Shown: positions 8,724-16,186 of the stretch, piece by piece
How positions within the stretch are numbered: position 1 is the first letter of the stretch
Layout: each line of letters opens with the position of its first letter
From: Curtobacterium herbarum
Lineage (GTDB): Bacteria > Actinomycetota > Actinomycetes > Actinomycetales > Microbacteriaceae
Direction: 5' to 3'
DNA: 64,000 nucleotides
Assembly (NCBI RefSeq): GCF_016907335.1
Contig: NZ_JAFBBT010000001.1
Span: forward strand, 868,001-932,000
The notes under the pieces: generated by a model
What the model was told of the DNA's origin: nothing
Database searches by the model: none
What the model saw: the letters and a program-made list of their open reading frames with translations, nothing else
Translations under genes and position numbers: made by a program

Positions 8724-8936
8724 TCAGGAGCGCGGGCACACCAGCGTGGAGGAGCGGACCTGGCCCTCGGGGCGGATCACGGTGTGCAGGGACAGCGGCT
8801 GGTGGCAGATCGGGCAGCCGCGGTCGACCGTGCGGTCGTCGAGCCCCTCGGGGTGTCCGGCGCCGATCTGCGACGGGCCCATCTTGTCGATCAGCGTCGT
8901 GTTCCACCGCTCGTACCACTGCGCGAAGCGTCCCAT
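8724..8936 (-). CDS. Small protein with a CxxC pair, unknown function
   Basis: 70-aa protein starting MGRFAQWYERWN. The second half has GCPICHQPL and a final VCPRS, giving three cysteines plus histidines that could bind zinc. I take the ATG at 8936 because GGAAGGG sits 5 nt upstream; a GTG two codons earlier is also possible. It lies between the Old Yellow Enzyme and MarR genes, all on the minus strand. I recognise no family. Confidence 0.6.
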   Translation of the reverse strand: MGRFAQWYERWNTTLIDKMGPSQIGAGHPEGLDDRTVDRGCPICHQPLSLHTVIRPEGQVRSSTLVCPRS

Positions 8937-8997
8937 GGTCACCCTTCCGTTCGTGCCCTGACCATTAGTGTACGCGCTGTTCCGCGGGACGGACAGG

Positions 8998-9441
8998 TCA
9001 GCCGTGGTCGACGACCTCGAGCAGTGCCGTCAGCTCGTCCTTCAGGGCCTCGAGCCGCGCCACCGGCCACCCGAGCTGGGCGGCGACCGCGACGGGGACC
9101 GCCTCGGCCCGGTCGCGGAGGGCTCGTCCGGCCGTGGTCAGGGACACCGCGAGCTGTCGTTCGTCCTCGGGGCTGCGGCCGCGACGGACGTACCCGGAGG
9201 CTTCGAGACGCTTCAGCAAGGGGCTCAAGGTCGCGGACTCGAGTCGGAGTTCGCCCGCGATCTCGCGCACCGAGCGGGGGTCACGCTCCCACAGTGCCAG
9301 CATGACGAGGTACTGCGGGTGCGTCAGGCCCATCGGTTCCAGGTGCTCGCGGTAGAGGCCGACCACACTGCGGCTCGTGGCGGCGAGGGCGAAGCAGAGC
9401 TGCCGGTCGAGGGAGAGCGGGTCGATCTCGGTGTGGAGCAT
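8998..9441 (-). CDS. MarR-family transcriptional regulator
   Basis: 147-aa winged-helix regulator. Visible parts are the dimerisation helix LCFALAATSRSVVGLYREHLEPMGLTHPQYLVML split over the N-terminus, the helix-turn-helix SVREIAGELRLESATLSPLLKRLEASGYV, and the wing RRGRSPEDERQLAVSLT, where the Asp-Glu-Arg of the MarR signature is kept. LTHPQYLVMLALWE resembles the OhrR branch, but there is no conserved reactive cysteine near the N-terminus apart from C16, so redox sensing is only possible. I prefer the ATG at 9441 over one at 9495. A large palindrome holding two GAACACCGGTGTTC sites lies just upstream. Confidence 0.82.
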   Translation of the reverse strand: MLHTEIDPLSLDRQLCFALAATSRSVVGLYREHLEPMGLTHPQYLVMLALWERDPRSVREIAGELRLESATLSPLLKRLEASGYVRRGRSPEDERQLAVSLTTAGRALRDRAEAVPVAVAAQLGWPVARLEALKDELTALLEVVDHG

Positions 9442-9486
9442 GCGCCCACCGTACCCTTCGTGCACGAAGCGGCTGGCATCGAGGCG

Positions 9487-9556
9487 GCGGAACACCGGTG
9501 TTCGTCTGTTGCGCCGCGCATCTGCGCGATGTGATCGACGAACACCGGTGTTCCGC
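9487..9556. promoter_or_regulatory. 70-bp palindrome with two GAACACCGGTGTTC sites upstream of marR
   Basis: Perfect 20-bp arms at 9487-9506 and 9537-9556. Each arm contains the 14-bp palindrome GAACACCGGTGTTC (9490-9503, 9540-9553), centres exactly 50 bp apart. It starts 46 bp upstream of the MarR start codon. This fits a pair of operators for autoregulation; its overall form also resembles the ~70-bp hairpin repeats elsewhere in the window. Confidence 0.55.
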
Positions 9557-9582
9557 GGGGGTGGCGCGGGGTGGGCGACGGA

Positions 9583-9627
9583 CGGGAGGCCCGGTGCCGG
9601 TCTCGTGGACCGGCACCGGGCCTCCCG
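9583..9627. terminator. Hairpin terminator after MMPL gene
   Basis: 19-bp perfect arms (9583-9601, 9609-9627) starting CGGGAGGCCCGGTGCCGGT, 7-nt loop. It lies 15 bp beyond the stop of the MMPL transporter and carries the recurrent GGGAGGC stem. No T-tract. Confidence 0.75.
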
Positions 9628-9642
9628 GGGTGACGCTGGTGC

Positions 9643-12342
9643 CTACGCGCGGTGCGCGGGCGAGTGACCCGAGTCGTGGGTCGGCGCGTCCGGCTCCGCC
9701 GGGGCGGCGTGCGACCCGTGGTGCGCGTCGCCCTCGCCCGCTGCGGTGGACGATGCGTGCTGCGTCGCCGGCTGCATGCGCTCGAGCTTGGCGCCCTCGA
9801 CGTCGACGTCCGGCAGGATCCGGTCGAGCCACTTCGGGATCCACCAGGCGCTCTTCCCGAGCAGGTGCATCACGGCCGGGATCAGCAGCATCCGGACCAC
9901 GAACGCGTCGAGCAGGACGCCGAACGCGAGCCCGAACCCGATCGGCTTGATCGTCGACGAGTCCGAGAAGATGAACCCGGCGAACACCGAGATCATGATG
10001 ATCGCGGCTGCCGTGACCACGGCGCGACCGGCGTGCAGACCACGCTGGACCGCGACCTTCGCGCTGGCCCCGTGGGCGTACGCCTCGCGCATGCCGGAGA
10101 CCAGGAAGAGCTGGTAGTCCATCGCGAGACCGAACAGGATCCCGATCTCGATGATGGGCAGGAAGCTCAGGATCGGCGCCGGGTCGTGCACGCCGAACAC
10201 GCTGCCGAGCCAGCCGAACTGGTAGATCGCGGTCAGCCCACCGAACGACGCGAGCACGGACAGGATGAAGCCCGCCGTCGCCGTGATCGGGACCAGGAAC
10301 GACCGGAACACGATGATCAGGATGATGAGCGACAGACCCACCACGACCGCCAGGTAGAGCGGCAGGACGTTCGCGAGCTTCTCGGACACGTCGATGTTGG
10401 CGCTGGCGTTGCCGGCGACGCCGAGCTCCACCGTGCCGTCGTCGGTCGAGACGTTCTGCGCGCGGAGGTCCTTGACGAGCGTCTCGGTGGAGACGCTGTC
10501 CGGGCCGCCGTTCGGCTTCACCTGGAACGCGATGATCGAGCGGTCCTTCGACGCGCCGATCGGCAGGACGGCGTCGACGTCGTCGTTCTTCGACAGCGCC
10601 TGGCCGATGGTGACCTCGGTGCCGGTGACGTCGTCCTTGCCGACCGCCTTCGGCAGCGTCGCGACGACGAGCAGCGGGCCGTTCTGGCCGGCGCCGAACT
10701 CCTTCTCGAGCGTCTTGTACGCCTTGTACTGGCTGGACTCGACCGCCTCGGACGAGCCGGACGGCAGACCCAGGCGCATCTGCGTGGCGGGCAGCGCGAT
10801 CGTGCCGAGGACGGCGATGCCCGCGACGAGCGTGATCACGGCACGCCAGGTCGACATCGGCTTGTTCGGCACCGGCACCGAGCCGGTGTGCCCGATCTGC
10901 TGCCGCTCCTTCTTCCGGAGGACCCGCAGGCCGAGCAGCGAGAGCAGGGCCGGGGTGAAGGACGTGGCGATGAGGATCGCGAACAGGACCGCGACCGCAC
11001 CGACCGTGCCCATCAGGCCGAGGAACGGGATGCCGGTGATGTTCAGCGCGAGCAGCGCCACGATGACCGTGGTGCCCGCGAAGACCACCGCGTTGCCGGA
11101 CGTGCCGTTCGCCAGCCCGATCGACTCGTGCACGCCCATGCCCTGCTTCAGCTGGGTCCGGTGGCGGTTCAGGATGAACAGCGAGTAGTCGATGCCGACC
11201 GCCAACCCGAGCATCACCCCGAGCACGGGCGTGACCGAGATGAACTCGACCAGGTCGGAGAAGGACAGCGAGGCGAGGGTCGCGACGCCGACACCGAGCA
11301 CGGCGCTGAGCAGCGGGATCGCGGCACCGATCACCGTGCGGAGCATGAGGAACAGCACGAGCGCGGCGATGATGACGCCGATGATCTCGCCCGGTCCGAG
11401 GATCGACGGCACGCCCTGCGCGATGTCGTTCGACACGAAGACGTCGACGCCGCTGATCTTCGCGGCGTCCGCACGGTCCGAGATCTCCTGCTTCGTGGTC
11501 TGCGGGACCTCGAACGTCGACTTCGTGAACTGCACCGTGCCGATGGCGGCGGAGTCGTTCGACGAGACGAAGCGGATGTCCTTCGACAGGTCGAGCAGGT
11601 CGGAGCCCTGCTCGAGGTCCTTCTCGTTCTCCGCCAGCTTCTTCGTGTTCGCATCGATCGTCTTCTGCGCGTCGGCGATCTTCTGCTCGCCGGCGGTCAG
11701 CTGCTGCTGCTGGGCGTCGATCTGCGCCTGTGCCTGGGCGAGCTGCTGCTGGCCGGCCTGCGCCTGGGCCTGCGCTGCGGCGCTGGCGGCCGCAGCGGCT
11801 CCGGCGGCCTGGGCCTGCGCCTGCGCCTGGGCCTTCTTCGCGTCGAGCTGCGCCTGGGCGTCCTTGATCTGCTGCTGGCCGGACTCGAGCTGGGTCTTCT
11901 GCGCGTCGAGTTCCTGCTGCCCGTCCTCGAGCTTCTGGCGGCCGTCGGAGATCTCCTTGCGGCCGTCGACGATCTTCTGGCGCTGGTCGTCGAGTCGCTG
12001 CTGGGTGGCGAAGCCGTCGGTGGTGCCCTTGACGCCGGGCAGGTCCTCGAGGTCGGTCAGGAACGACTGCACCCCGTCCTTCTGGCTGTCCGAGAAGGCC
12101 TTGCCGTCGGTCGTCTGGAAGACGAGCGTGCCGTTGCCGCCGTTCGCGCTCGGGAACTTGTCGGCCAGCTCGTCCTGCACCTGGCTGGTCTTCGTGCCGG
12201 GGATCGTGATCGAGGACGAGATCGTGCCCGAGAACAGGCTGAAGGTGACACCGGCGATCGCCATGAGGACGATCCAGGCGATGATCACCGACCAGTGTCG
12301 GCGGGCCGCGAAGCGACCGAGGCGGTAGAGGAGACCGGCCAT
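9643..12342 (-). CDS. MMPL-family RND-type exporter
   Basis: 899-aa membrane exporter of the MMPL superfamily, expected to use the proton gradient to move lipids or drugs. One transmembrane helix (WSVIIAWIVLMAIAGVTF) is followed by a long periplasm-side domain, then a first bundle with the GIDYSLFILNRHR proton-relay signature, a second extracytoplasmic domain, and a second bundle with AMDYQLFLVSGMREAYAHG. Residues about 130-265 form an unusual coiled coil made almost only of Gln, Ala, Asp and Lys. The C-terminus is His-rich. I take the ATG at 12342; one at 12363 adds seven residues. It lies 79 bp after a TetR gene on the same strand, so it is probably induced by that regulator's ligand. Confidence 0.88.
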   Translation of the reverse strand: MAGLLYRLGRFAARRHWSVIIAWIVLMAIAGVTFSLFSGTISSSITIPGTKTSQVQDELADKFPSANGGNGTLVFQTTDGKAFSDSQKDGVQSFLTDLEDLPGVKGTTDGFATQQRLDDQRQKIVDGRKEISDGRQKLEDGQQELDAQKTQLESGQQQIKDAQAQLDAKKAQAQAQAQAAGAAAAASAAAQAQAQAGQQQLAQAQAQIDAQQQQLTAGEQKIADAQKTIDANTKKLAENEKDLEQGSDLLDLSKDIRFVSSNDSAAIGTVQFTKSTFEVPQTTKQEISDRADAAKISGVDVFVSNDIAQGVPSILGPGEIIGVIIAALVLFLMLRTVIGAAIPLLSAVLGVGVATLASLSFSDLVEFISVTPVLGVMLGLAVGIDYSLFILNRHRTQLKQGMGVHESIGLANGTSGNAVVFAGTTVIVALLALNITGIPFLGLMGTVGAVAVLFAILIATSFTPALLSLLGLRVLRKKERQQIGHTGSVPVPNKPMSTWRAVITLVAGIAVLGTIALPATQMRLGLPSGSSEAVESSQYKAYKTLEKEFGAGQNGPLLVVATLPKAVGKDDVTGTEVTIGQALSKNDDVDAVLPIGASKDRSIIAFQVKPNGGPDSVSTETLVKDLRAQNVSTDDGTVELGVAGNASANIDVSEKLANVLPLYLAVVVGLSLIILIIVFRSFLVPITATAGFILSVLASFGGLTAIYQFGWLGSVFGVHDPAPILSFLPIIEIGILFGLAMDYQLFLVSGMREAYAHGASAKVAVQRGLHAGRAVVTAAAIIMISVFAGFIFSDSSTIKPIGFGLAFGVLLDAFVVRMLLIPAVMHLLGKSAWWIPKWLDRILPDVDVEGAKLERMQPATQHASSTAAGEGDAHHGSHAAPAEPDAPTHDSGHSPAHRA

Positions 12343-12421
12343 GCTGGGCCCCGTTCCTTTCATCGTGGGTGGTGCTGTCGAACGGGGTGCGCCGGTGGAC
12401 CCCAGGGAGGACGTCGAGTGG

Positions 12422-13057
12422 TCAGTGCTCGGGCAGGTACCCGCTGCGGACGCTGTGCACGAGCCGTCCGAGCAGGGCGTCCCAGTCGTCCCGGGCCTGG
12501 TCGTCCAGGCGGGGGCCGGTGGTCGCGAGCCAGTGGTCGGCGATGACGACGATGCCGCTCATCAACGAGTCCACCAGGAGTGCGGTGTCCAGGGCATCAG
12601 CTGCGCGGTGCCGGCGGGCGACCTCGCTCCGGAGGCGCCCCGTCACGCGGGCGAACGCGGTCTGCGTGAGGGCGGCCGCCTTCGGGTCGTCCTCCTCCGG
12701 CTCGCCGAGGATCCGGTGCAGGCGGACGATCGCGCCGGGCAGGTCGGTGCCGCGGGCGGCGGACTCGAGCTCGTCGAACATCGCGGCACGGCTGCCGTCA
12801 CCGACCGGAGTGTTCGCGATCTCGGCGAGGAACTGGTCGATGATCACCGACAGCACCTCTTCGCAGACCGACAGGCGGATCTCGTCGAGCGAGGCGAAGT
12901 GGTTGAACACCGTGCGTCGGGCGACGTCGGCGCGGGCGGCGAGCTCGTCGACGCTGAACTCGCCGCTGCGCTCGTCGATCAGGTCGCGAGCGGCCTGCAG
13001 GATCGCGGCCCGGTGCCGTGCCTTGAGGGCAGCACGGCGGTCGGGTGAGAGGGTCAC
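12422..13057 (-). CDS. TetR-family transcriptional regulator
   Basis: 211-aa repressor. The N-terminal helix-turn-helix reads ILQAARDLIDERS, then FSVDELAARADVARRTVFNHFASLDEIRL, which matches the TetR core (RTVFNHF). The rest is a helical ligand domain of the usual length. I chose the GTG at 13057, since the sequence further upstream overlaps the operator region and looks non-coding. It is first in a likely two-gene operon with the MMPL exporter, and a perfect palindrome sits 14 bp upstream. Confidence 0.85.
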   Translation of the reverse strand: MTLSPDRRAALKARHRAAILQAARDLIDERSGEFSVDELAARADVARRTVFNHFASLDEIRLSVCEEVLSVIIDQFLAEIANTPVGDGSRAAMFDELESAARGTDLPGAIVRLHRILGEPEEDDPKAAALTQTAFARVTGRLRSEVARRHRAADALDTALLVDSLMSGIVVIADHWLATTGPRLDDQARDDWDALLGRLVHSVRSGYLPEH

Positions 13058-13071
13058 GGTGAAGACACTAG

Positions 13072-13085
13072 GTGCATCGATGCAC
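13072..13085. promoter_or_regulatory. Probable TetR operator
   Basis: Perfect 14-bp palindrome GTGCATCGATGCAC, followed by another GGTGCACC at 13088-13095. It is 14 bp upstream of the TetR start and is the natural autoregulation site controlling the TetR-MMPL operon. Confidence 0.65.
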
Positions 13086-13202
13086 TCGGTGCACCTTCCT
13101 GGAGTCGATGCCCAGGTTCGTCCCCCGATCGGTGCGAGCGGACCTGCGGGAGCGCGCAGGTGCACTCGGCCACGGGCAGGATCGCCGCACTATCGTGTGA
13201 CG

Positions 13203-14171
13203 ATGCCGGATCGGACGAGGGCCACCATCGCGACCGCGCTCGTCGTCGCGTCGGCGATCGCGTTGACCGGCTGCCAGTCGGGGACGACGGTGGTCGGGCT
13301 CCGCGGTAGCGCGCCCACCTCCCGGGCCGGGACGAACGCGGTGACGCCGACCCCCGCGGCACCGACCCACGCGAGCACGACGAGCGCGGCGACCGCCCGG
13401 GCCCTCGACGCTCTGGAGACCCGGGACGACGCCCGCCTGGGGCTCGTCGCGATCGACACCGGCAGTGGTGCGACCGTCACGCACCGGGCGGGGGAGCGCT
13501 TCGCGTTCGCGTCGGCCGCGAAGGTGTTCATCGCCGCGACCGTGCTCGACGACGCCGGGGCGGACGATCTCGACGCCGTCGTGCCGATCGAGCAGCACGA
13601 CGTCCTCTCCTACGCACCGGTGACCTCGCAGCACGTCGGCTCGGGCATGACGGTCCGGGCGCTCCTCGACGCCATGCTGCGGTCGAGCGACAACACGGCC
13701 GCGAACCTGCTCGTCGCCCGGGTCGGGGGTCCGGCGGTCGTGCAGCAGTGGCTCCGGGGGATCGGGGACCAGGTGACGCAGGTCGTCCGGGTCGAGCCGG
13801 ACCTCAACGAGGCCACCCCGGGTGACGAACGTGACACGACCACGCCGGCGCAGTTCGCGGCGGACCTGCGGACCGTGCTGCTCGGCGACGCGCTGCGGCC
13901 GGAGGACCGGAAGCTGCTCGTCGACACGATGGCCGGCACCACCACGGGTGACGCGACGATCCGCGCCGGTGTGCCGGACGGGTGGACGGTCGCGGACAAG
14001 ACCGGTACCGGTTCGTACGGTGTCCGGAACGACGTCGGGATCGTCACCCCGCCCGGCGGTACCCCGATCGTGCTCGTCGTGATGACCAGTCGGTCGCGGG
14101 CGGACGCGGATCCGGTCGACGCGCTCGTCGCCGCGGCGACGAAGACCGCCGTCGCCGGCCTGCGCGGCTGA
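13203..14171 (+). CDS. Class A beta-lactamase, lipoprotein
   Basis: 322-aa serine beta-lactamase. A signal peptide ends with the lipobox LTGC near residue 22, so it is probably tethered to the outer face of the membrane, followed by a Pro/Thr/Ala-rich linker. All four class A motifs are present: S-A-A-K (FASAAKVF), S-D-N (SSDNTAAN), the omega-loop glutamate in EPDLNEATPGDERDTT, and K-T-G (VADKTGTGSYG). The ATG at 13203 gives a clean signal peptide; the frame is open further upstream but overlaps the TetR gene. Spectrum cannot be told from sequence by eye. It could be intrinsic to the genus. Confidence 0.92.
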   Translation: MPDRTRATIATALVVASAIALTGCQSGTTVVGLRGSAPTSRAGTNAVTPTPAAPTHASTTSAATARALDALETRDDARLGLVAIDTGSGATVTHRAGERFAFASAAKVFIAATVLDDAGADDLDAVVPIEQHDVLSYAPVTSQHVGSGMTVRALLDAMLRSSDNTAANLLVARVGGPAVVQQWLRGIGDQVTQVVRVEPDLNEATPGDERDTTTPAQFAADLRTVLLGDALRPEDRKLLVDTMAGTTTGDATIRAGVPDGWTVADKTGTGSYGVRNDVGIVTPPGGTPIVLVVMTSRSRADADPVDALVAAATKTAVAGLRG

Positions 14172-14194
14172 CCCGGAGCGGGCTGACGACGGAA

Positions 14195-14230
14195 CGGGAG
14201 GCTCCCCACCGGCTGGTGAGGAGCCTCCCG
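14195..14230. terminator. Bidirectional terminator between bla and siderophore genes
   Basis: 16-bp arms (14195-14210, 14215-14230) with one mismatch and a 4-nt loop, starting CGGGAGGCTCCCCACC. It lies between two converging genes, 24 bp after the beta-lactamase stop. Confidence 0.75.
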
Positions 14231-14249
14231 ACTGCGTCGTGCGGTCGCG

Positions 14250-15266
14250 TCAGGAGACCGGCTTGCTCTCCGCGATCCAGCCCGCGAGCTTGGTCATGTA
14301 GTCGGCCTGCGAGGCGTAGTCGAGCGCGGGGAAGGTCCAGCTGTGGACCTGGCCGGCCCGCAGGGCGGCGTTGTCGGCGAACGTCGGCTGCTTCTCGAGG
14401 TCCGCGACCTGGTAGCCCTGCTGCGAGAGCAGGATCACGTCACCGGTGATCTGGCCCGCGTTCTCCCAGCTGTAGATGCCCCAGTACCAGCCCTTGGGCT
14501 TCGGGACGACGAAGTCCACGCCGAAGTCGGTGTACATCTGCAGCGTCGGCTCGTCGGACGGGCGGGTGACGTAGGCACCGTCGCCGTCCGCGTACATCGA
14601 GACGATGGAGAGGTCGCTCTTCTTCGCGGCCTGCTGCAGGGCGCCCTTGGCGGTGTCGAAGTCCTTCTCGGCGGCCTCGACGGTGGTCTCCTTCGCCCCG
14701 AGGGACTCGGCGAGGTCGGCGATGTGCTCGATGACGTCCTCGCCCTCGCCGCCCCACTTGACCTGGGCGATCGGCGCGATGGCGGCGACCTGCTCCTGCT
14801 GTTCCTTGTCCTTGAAGCCGTAGCCGGGCTGCGTGGTGTCGAGCGTGCCCTTGGCGTCGGTCGGGTAGACCGAGGTGACGATGAGGTCGGGCTTCAGGGC
14901 CGCGAGCTTCTCGAGGTCGATGTCGCCGTAGGCGTTGCCGAGCTGCGTGATGCCGTCGGTGTCCAGACCCTTGAAGCGCTGGTCCTTCGCCATGGTCAGC
15001 TGGCCGAAGGTGCCGACCGGGCGCAGGCCGTACTCGATGAACGAGATCGCGATGTCGTTGAGGACCACGACGCGCTTCGGGGTGTGGTCGACCTTCACCG
15101 TGGCTCCGGTGGCGTCCTCGTACGACCAGGCGCGGGAGGACGCGCTCGTGCCGTTGCCGGCGTCGTCGGATCCGCCGGTGCTCGAGCAGCCGGTGAGGAT
15201 GAGGGCCGTCGCGGTGACGGCGGTCAGGAGGGCGGCACGGACCGTGCCGCGGCGGAGAGTGTTCAC
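14250..15266 (-). CDS. Ferric-siderophore ABC transporter substrate-binding lipoprotein
   Basis: 338-aa FecB/FhuD-type binding protein. It has a signal peptide with lipobox LTGC, then the class III fold: KRVVVLNDIAISFIEYGLRPVG, LEKLAALKPDLIVTS, a long central helix and YASQADYMTKLAGWI at the end. It would capture an iron-loaded siderophore for the FecCD-type permeases. The GTG start at 15266 is only 1 nt from a DtxR-type iron box, with no room for a Shine-Dalgarno sequence, so the mRNA is probably leaderless. It is the last gene in the minus-strand locus but has its own operator. Confidence 0.9.
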   Translation of the reverse strand: MNTLRRGTVRAALLTAVTATALILTGCSSTGGSDDAGNGTSASSRAWSYEDATGATVKVDHTPKRVVVLNDIAISFIEYGLRPVGTFGQLTMAKDQRFKGLDTDGITQLGNAYGDIDLEKLAALKPDLIVTSVYPTDAKGTLDTTQPGYGFKDKEQQEQVAAIAPIAQVKWGGEGEDVIEHIADLAESLGAKETTVEAAEKDFDTAKGALQQAAKKSDLSIVSMYADGDGAYVTRPSDEPTLQMYTDFGVDFVVPKPKGWYWGIYSWENAGQITGDVILLSQQGYQVADLEKQPTFADNAALRAGQVHSWTFPALDYASQADYMTKLAGWIAESKPVS

Positions 15267-15267
15267 G

Positions 15268-15286
15268 TTAGGTGAGCCTAACCTAA
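15268..15286. promoter_or_regulatory. DtxR/IdeR-type iron box
   Basis: TTAGGTGAGCCTAACCTAA is a near-perfect match to the actinobacterial DtxR consensus TTAGGTTAGSCTAACCTAA (established knowledge). It ends 1 nt before the GTG of the siderophore-binding protein, so iron-bound DtxR would cover the -10 region and start site. Confidence 0.88.
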
Positions 15287-15334
15287 CCCGTATCGATGCA
15301 CCAGTTCCGGGTCGGATCCCGGCCGGGAGGCACG

Positions 15335-16186
15335 TCAGACGTCGTGCTCGTCGGCCTCCGGGACCACCATGGGCGCGCCCGTCACCGGGTCCGGCACCAC
15401 GCGGGCGTGCAGGCCGAACGCCTGCTCGAGGACGGCCGGGGTGAGGACCTCGGCGGGCGTGCCGTCGGCCACCACACCGCCGTCGTGGAGCACCACGAGC
15501 CGGTCCGAGTAGCGCGCGGCCAGCGTCAGGTCGTGCAGCACCATCACGACGGTCGAGCCCTGCTCGCGGTTGATCCGGCGGACGAGGCGGAGGACGTCGA
15601 GCTGGTGCGCCAGGTCCAGGTAGGTGGTGGGTTCGTCGAGCAGCAGGGTGTCCGCCCGCTGCGCCAGGACCAGGGCGATCCAGGCGCGCTGGCGCTGCCC
15701 ACCGGACAGGCTCGCGACGTCGCGGTGGGCGACCTCGGTCAGACCGGTCGCCGCGATGGCGTCCTCGGCGACGGCCGCATCCTCCGCCGTCCACGGGCGG
15801 GCCCAGGACTGGTGCGGGTTCCGGCCGCGCATCACCAGGTCGAGCACGCTCGTGCCGGCCGGGGCGAGCGGCGACTGCGGCAGGATCGCGAGCTTCCGCG
15901 CCACCGCACGGTTCGGCTCCTTCCGGATCGGCAGGCCGTCCAGGAGCACCTCGCCGGCCTGCGGCTTGAGCACCCGGCCGAGCGCCTTGAGGAGCGTCGA
16001 CTTGCCGCACCCGTTCGCGCCGAGGAACGTCGTCACGGTGCCGTGCTCGATCGTCAGGTCGAGGTCGCGGATGACCGGGGTCCGGTCGTACCCGACGGAC
16101 AGGCCACGGGCCTCCAGGACGGGGGCGGCGTGTCCGCGACCGACGGCCGGCGTCGCGGCCGGTGCCGAGTGGGTCGTCGTGGTCAT
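15335..16186 (-). CDS. Ferric-siderophore ABC transporter ATPase
   Basis: 283-aa FecE/FepC-type ATPase. Walker A is GANGCGKST, the signature is LSGGQRQRAWIALVLAQ, Walker B is TLLLDEPTTYLD, and the switch histidine is in VLHDLTLAARYSD. It would drive the two FecCD permeases encoded just upstream. The ATG at 16186 overlaps the TGA of the second permease (ATGA). Confidence 0.93.
   Translation of the reverse strand: MTTTTHSAPAATPAVGRGHAAPVLEARGLSVGYDRTPVIRDLDLTIEHGTVTTFLGANGCGKSTLLKALGRVLKPQAGEVLLDGLPIRKEPNRAVARKLAILPQSPLAPAGTSVLDLVMRGRNPHQSWARPWTAEDAAVAEDAIAATGLTEVAHRDVASLSGGQRQRAWIALVLAQRADTLLLDEPTTYLDLAHQLDVLRLVRRINREQGSTVVMVLHDLTLAARYSDRLVVLHDGGVVADGTPAEVLTPAVLEQAFGLHARVVPDPVTGAPMVVPEADEHDV

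Noticed and set aside
9652..12546. Plus-strand open frame of 964 codons opposite the MMPL gene
   Set aside because: Arg/Asp/Glu-rich translation without motifs; the opposite strand encodes a recognisable exporter.
14250..16010. Long N-terminal extension of the siderophore-binding protein
   Set aside because: It would run through the iron box and the ATPase gene in another frame; the signal peptide and lipobox fit the GTG at 15266.
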